Part shown: one piece after another, positions 62,805 through 64,000 of the stretch
How positions within the stretch are numbered: the stretch's first letter is position 1
Layout of the letters: each line of letters opens with the position of its first letter
Assembly (NCBI GenBank): GCA_963849305.1
Contig: CAWKGV010000006.1
Location: 186,001-250,000, forward strand
DNA length: 64,000 nucleotides
From: CAWKGV01 sp963849305
GTDB lineage: Bacteria > Pseudomonadota > Alphaproteobacteria > Acetobacterales > Acetobacteraceae
Direction of reading: 5' to 3'
Made by a program: the position numbers and the translations under genes
The notes under the pieces: model-generated
The model's database searches: none
What the model saw: the letters and a program-made list of their open reading frames with translations, nothing else
What the model was told of the DNA's origin: nothing

Positions 62805-63113
62805 GGTCTGCTCCCTTCCACGGGGGTCGGTGACTTCGAACATCACCCGCATACCATGGCCACCCAGGCCTCAGACGCTTTGCAGAACCCTCCGCACACC
62901 ACCATCGCGACGGCCAGTAGTCTGCGAACCTGCGCTCCATCGCGACACTTGCCAGCCATCGCACGAAGCTCAGCCGCCGTGTGCTCCATCCGCATGATCG
63001 TCACCGCCGCGCCCATCCTTGCCCCACTCATGCGAATCGCCCCGGGCGGCCATCGAATCAGAGCCGGACCCGGCTGGGAATCCCAAGAGAGCCAAAGCCC
63101 AAACGGGTTGGTA
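62805..63113. other. IS256 end and stub DNA between transposases
   Basis: The part after 62805 is the presumed IS256 terminus, then the IS630 stub, then about 80 bases containing GGACCCGGCTGGGAATCCC (near 63070), which may be an old IS630 end. No intact gene. Confidence 0.5.
62885..63031 (-). pseudogene. IS630-family transposase, N-terminal stub
   Basis: About 49 residues: MSGARMGAAVTIMRMEHTAAELRAMAGKCRDGAQVRRLLAVAMVV is the HTH start of an IS630 transposase (usual core: TAAELR.LAG...D..QARRLLAIA). The similarity stops abruptly at about 62885-62895, where IS256-like end sequence begins. No other part of this transposase is found in the window. Confidence 0.65.
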
Positions 63114-64000
63114 CTAGGTGTTTAGTCCCGGCATTTGCTGGAGCGGGTTGAGGGCAAATCGTTCTGACTGTGAAGTCCAGGCCTTGCAGATGAACTCGTA
63201 CGGGGTAAGACCGTTGAGGGTCTTCAGGCGCCGTGCGAAGTTGTAAGCATTGACGAAGTCGTTGAGATGGCGATCGAGCTGCGTGTGATTAGCGTAGTGA
63301 TAACGTTGGACCGTTGCCTCCTTAATTGTCCGGTTCATTCTCTCGACCTGACCATTGGTCCAGGGATGATTGATCTTGGTGAAGCGATGTTCGATGCCAT
63401 TTTCTCGGCAGCGCATGCCGAACATGTGGGTGACGAACCGTGCGGTTGGGCCATCGGCGTACCGCGGTGGCAGGCGGAACTGGACGCCATTGTCGGTCAG
63501 TACGGTGTGGATCTTGTAGGGCACGGCCTTGACGAGAGCTGCGAGGAAGGCGGAGGCGGTGACGCGGTTGGCCTTGTCGAGCAGTTGGACGAAGGCGAAT
63601 TTGCTGGTTCGGTCGATGGCCACGAAGAGATAGAGCTTTCCTTCCGCGGTCTGCACCTCGGCAATGTCGATGTGGAAGAACCCGATCGGATATGGCTTGA
63701 ACGCCTTCTTGGCGGGCTTGTTGCCCTCGACCTCCGGCAGGCGGCCGATCCTGTGACGCTGCAGGCAGCGATGCAATGAGGAGCGTGTCAGGTGCGGAAT
63801 TGTCGCCTGCAATGGTAGAGACAGTCGTCGAGCGGCAACAGAGTGTGCCGGCGAAAGGCAACGACGATGGCTTCTTCCTCGATGGAGAGCACAGTTGATC
63901 TGGGCTCACGCGGTCCGGTTGGCAGATCGGCAACAGAGCTGCGCCGCTTCCACTTGGCGACGGTCTTCTGGTTAATGCCGTAGCGCCCGGCCAGCGTCCT
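63114..64000 (-). pseudogene. IS481-family transposase, frameshifted and cut by window end
   Basis: The window ends inside this gene. Upstream (63830-64000, minus strand) reads LAGRYGINQKTVAKWKRRSS ... LSIEEEAIVVAFRRHTLLPLDDCLY, the HTH part; then the frame breaks at about 63826 and continues as LQATIPHLTRSSLHRCLQRHRIGRLPEVEG. DDE residues: Asp in FFHIDIAEVQTAEGK, Asp in VLTDNGVQF and Glu in HPWTNGQVERMNRTIKE. One base added in TACCATTG (TAC-GCA-TTG expected) would restore it. End near the stop at 63114. Confidence 0.85.

Noticed and set aside
1..64000. CRISPR array, rRNA or tRNA genes
   Set aside because: No regularly spaced repeat-spacer pattern and no conserved rRNA or tRNA sequence was recognised anywhere.

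Overview
The window is high-GC bacterial DNA and looks like an alphaproteobacterium, most likely Rhodospirillales/Acetobacteraceae. The main evidence is conserved alphaproteobacterial gene order (bamD-recN-ligA; dgt-argS-SPOR-nagZ-M50-scpA-scpB-tatB-tatC-serS; erpA-xthA divergent from dgt) and a phosphoketolase/acetate kinase operon. The family placement is inference. No rRNA, tRNA or CRISPR array was found.

Layout. 0-4.3 kb: ackA-xfp (phosphoketolase route to acetyl phosphate and ATP) and a CMD-family protein. 4.3-5.0 kb: two small exported proteins in lower-GC DNA. 5.3-9.1 kb: a minus-strand catabolic-looking cluster (luciferase-like oxidoreductase, frameshifted SDR, enoyl-CoA hydratase, serine hydrolase), divergent from a Crp/Fnr regulator. 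9.8-14.5 kb: bamD-recN-ligA. 14.6-22.3 kb: two more luciferase-like oxidoreductases, a 1,106-residue cyclase/ATPase/TPR regulator, a UbiA-type prenyltransferase in a low-GC patch, and an alpha/beta hydrolase. 22.4-28.4 kb: a WalW-like deacetylase divergent from a sugar-type ABC transporter. The transporter's ATPase gene overlaps a two-domain PLD-nuclease/P-loop ATPase gene that carries a frameshift. This is the best candidate for an undescribed system here. 28.5-30.8 kb: AtuA-like protein, DUF4387 and VOC proteins. 30.8-43.2 kb: the long conserved minus-strand housekeeping block, interrupted by a hybrid histidine kinase gene and by a VapBC-type toxin-antitoxin pair. 43.2-57.5 kb: erpA, xthA, ilvD, a DHFR-like protein, DUF3553-moaA, a phosphoesterase, a CHAP protein, RidA, glutamate-type dehydrogenase, a GH19 hydrolase and an MFS sugar porter, with several clear hairpin terminators.

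57.7-64 kb is a pile-up of insertion sequences: a decayed IS110, an IS5-type element split by a second IS110, an IS256 element, a stub of an IS630 transposase, and an IS481 transposase running off the end. Both IS110 elements have strongly folding flanks that could be bridge RNAs. Five otherwise well-conserved coding regions in the window carry single-base frameshifts and a sixth (the first IS110) carries a small duplication. Either consensus errors or real decay could explain this, and raw reads would decide it.
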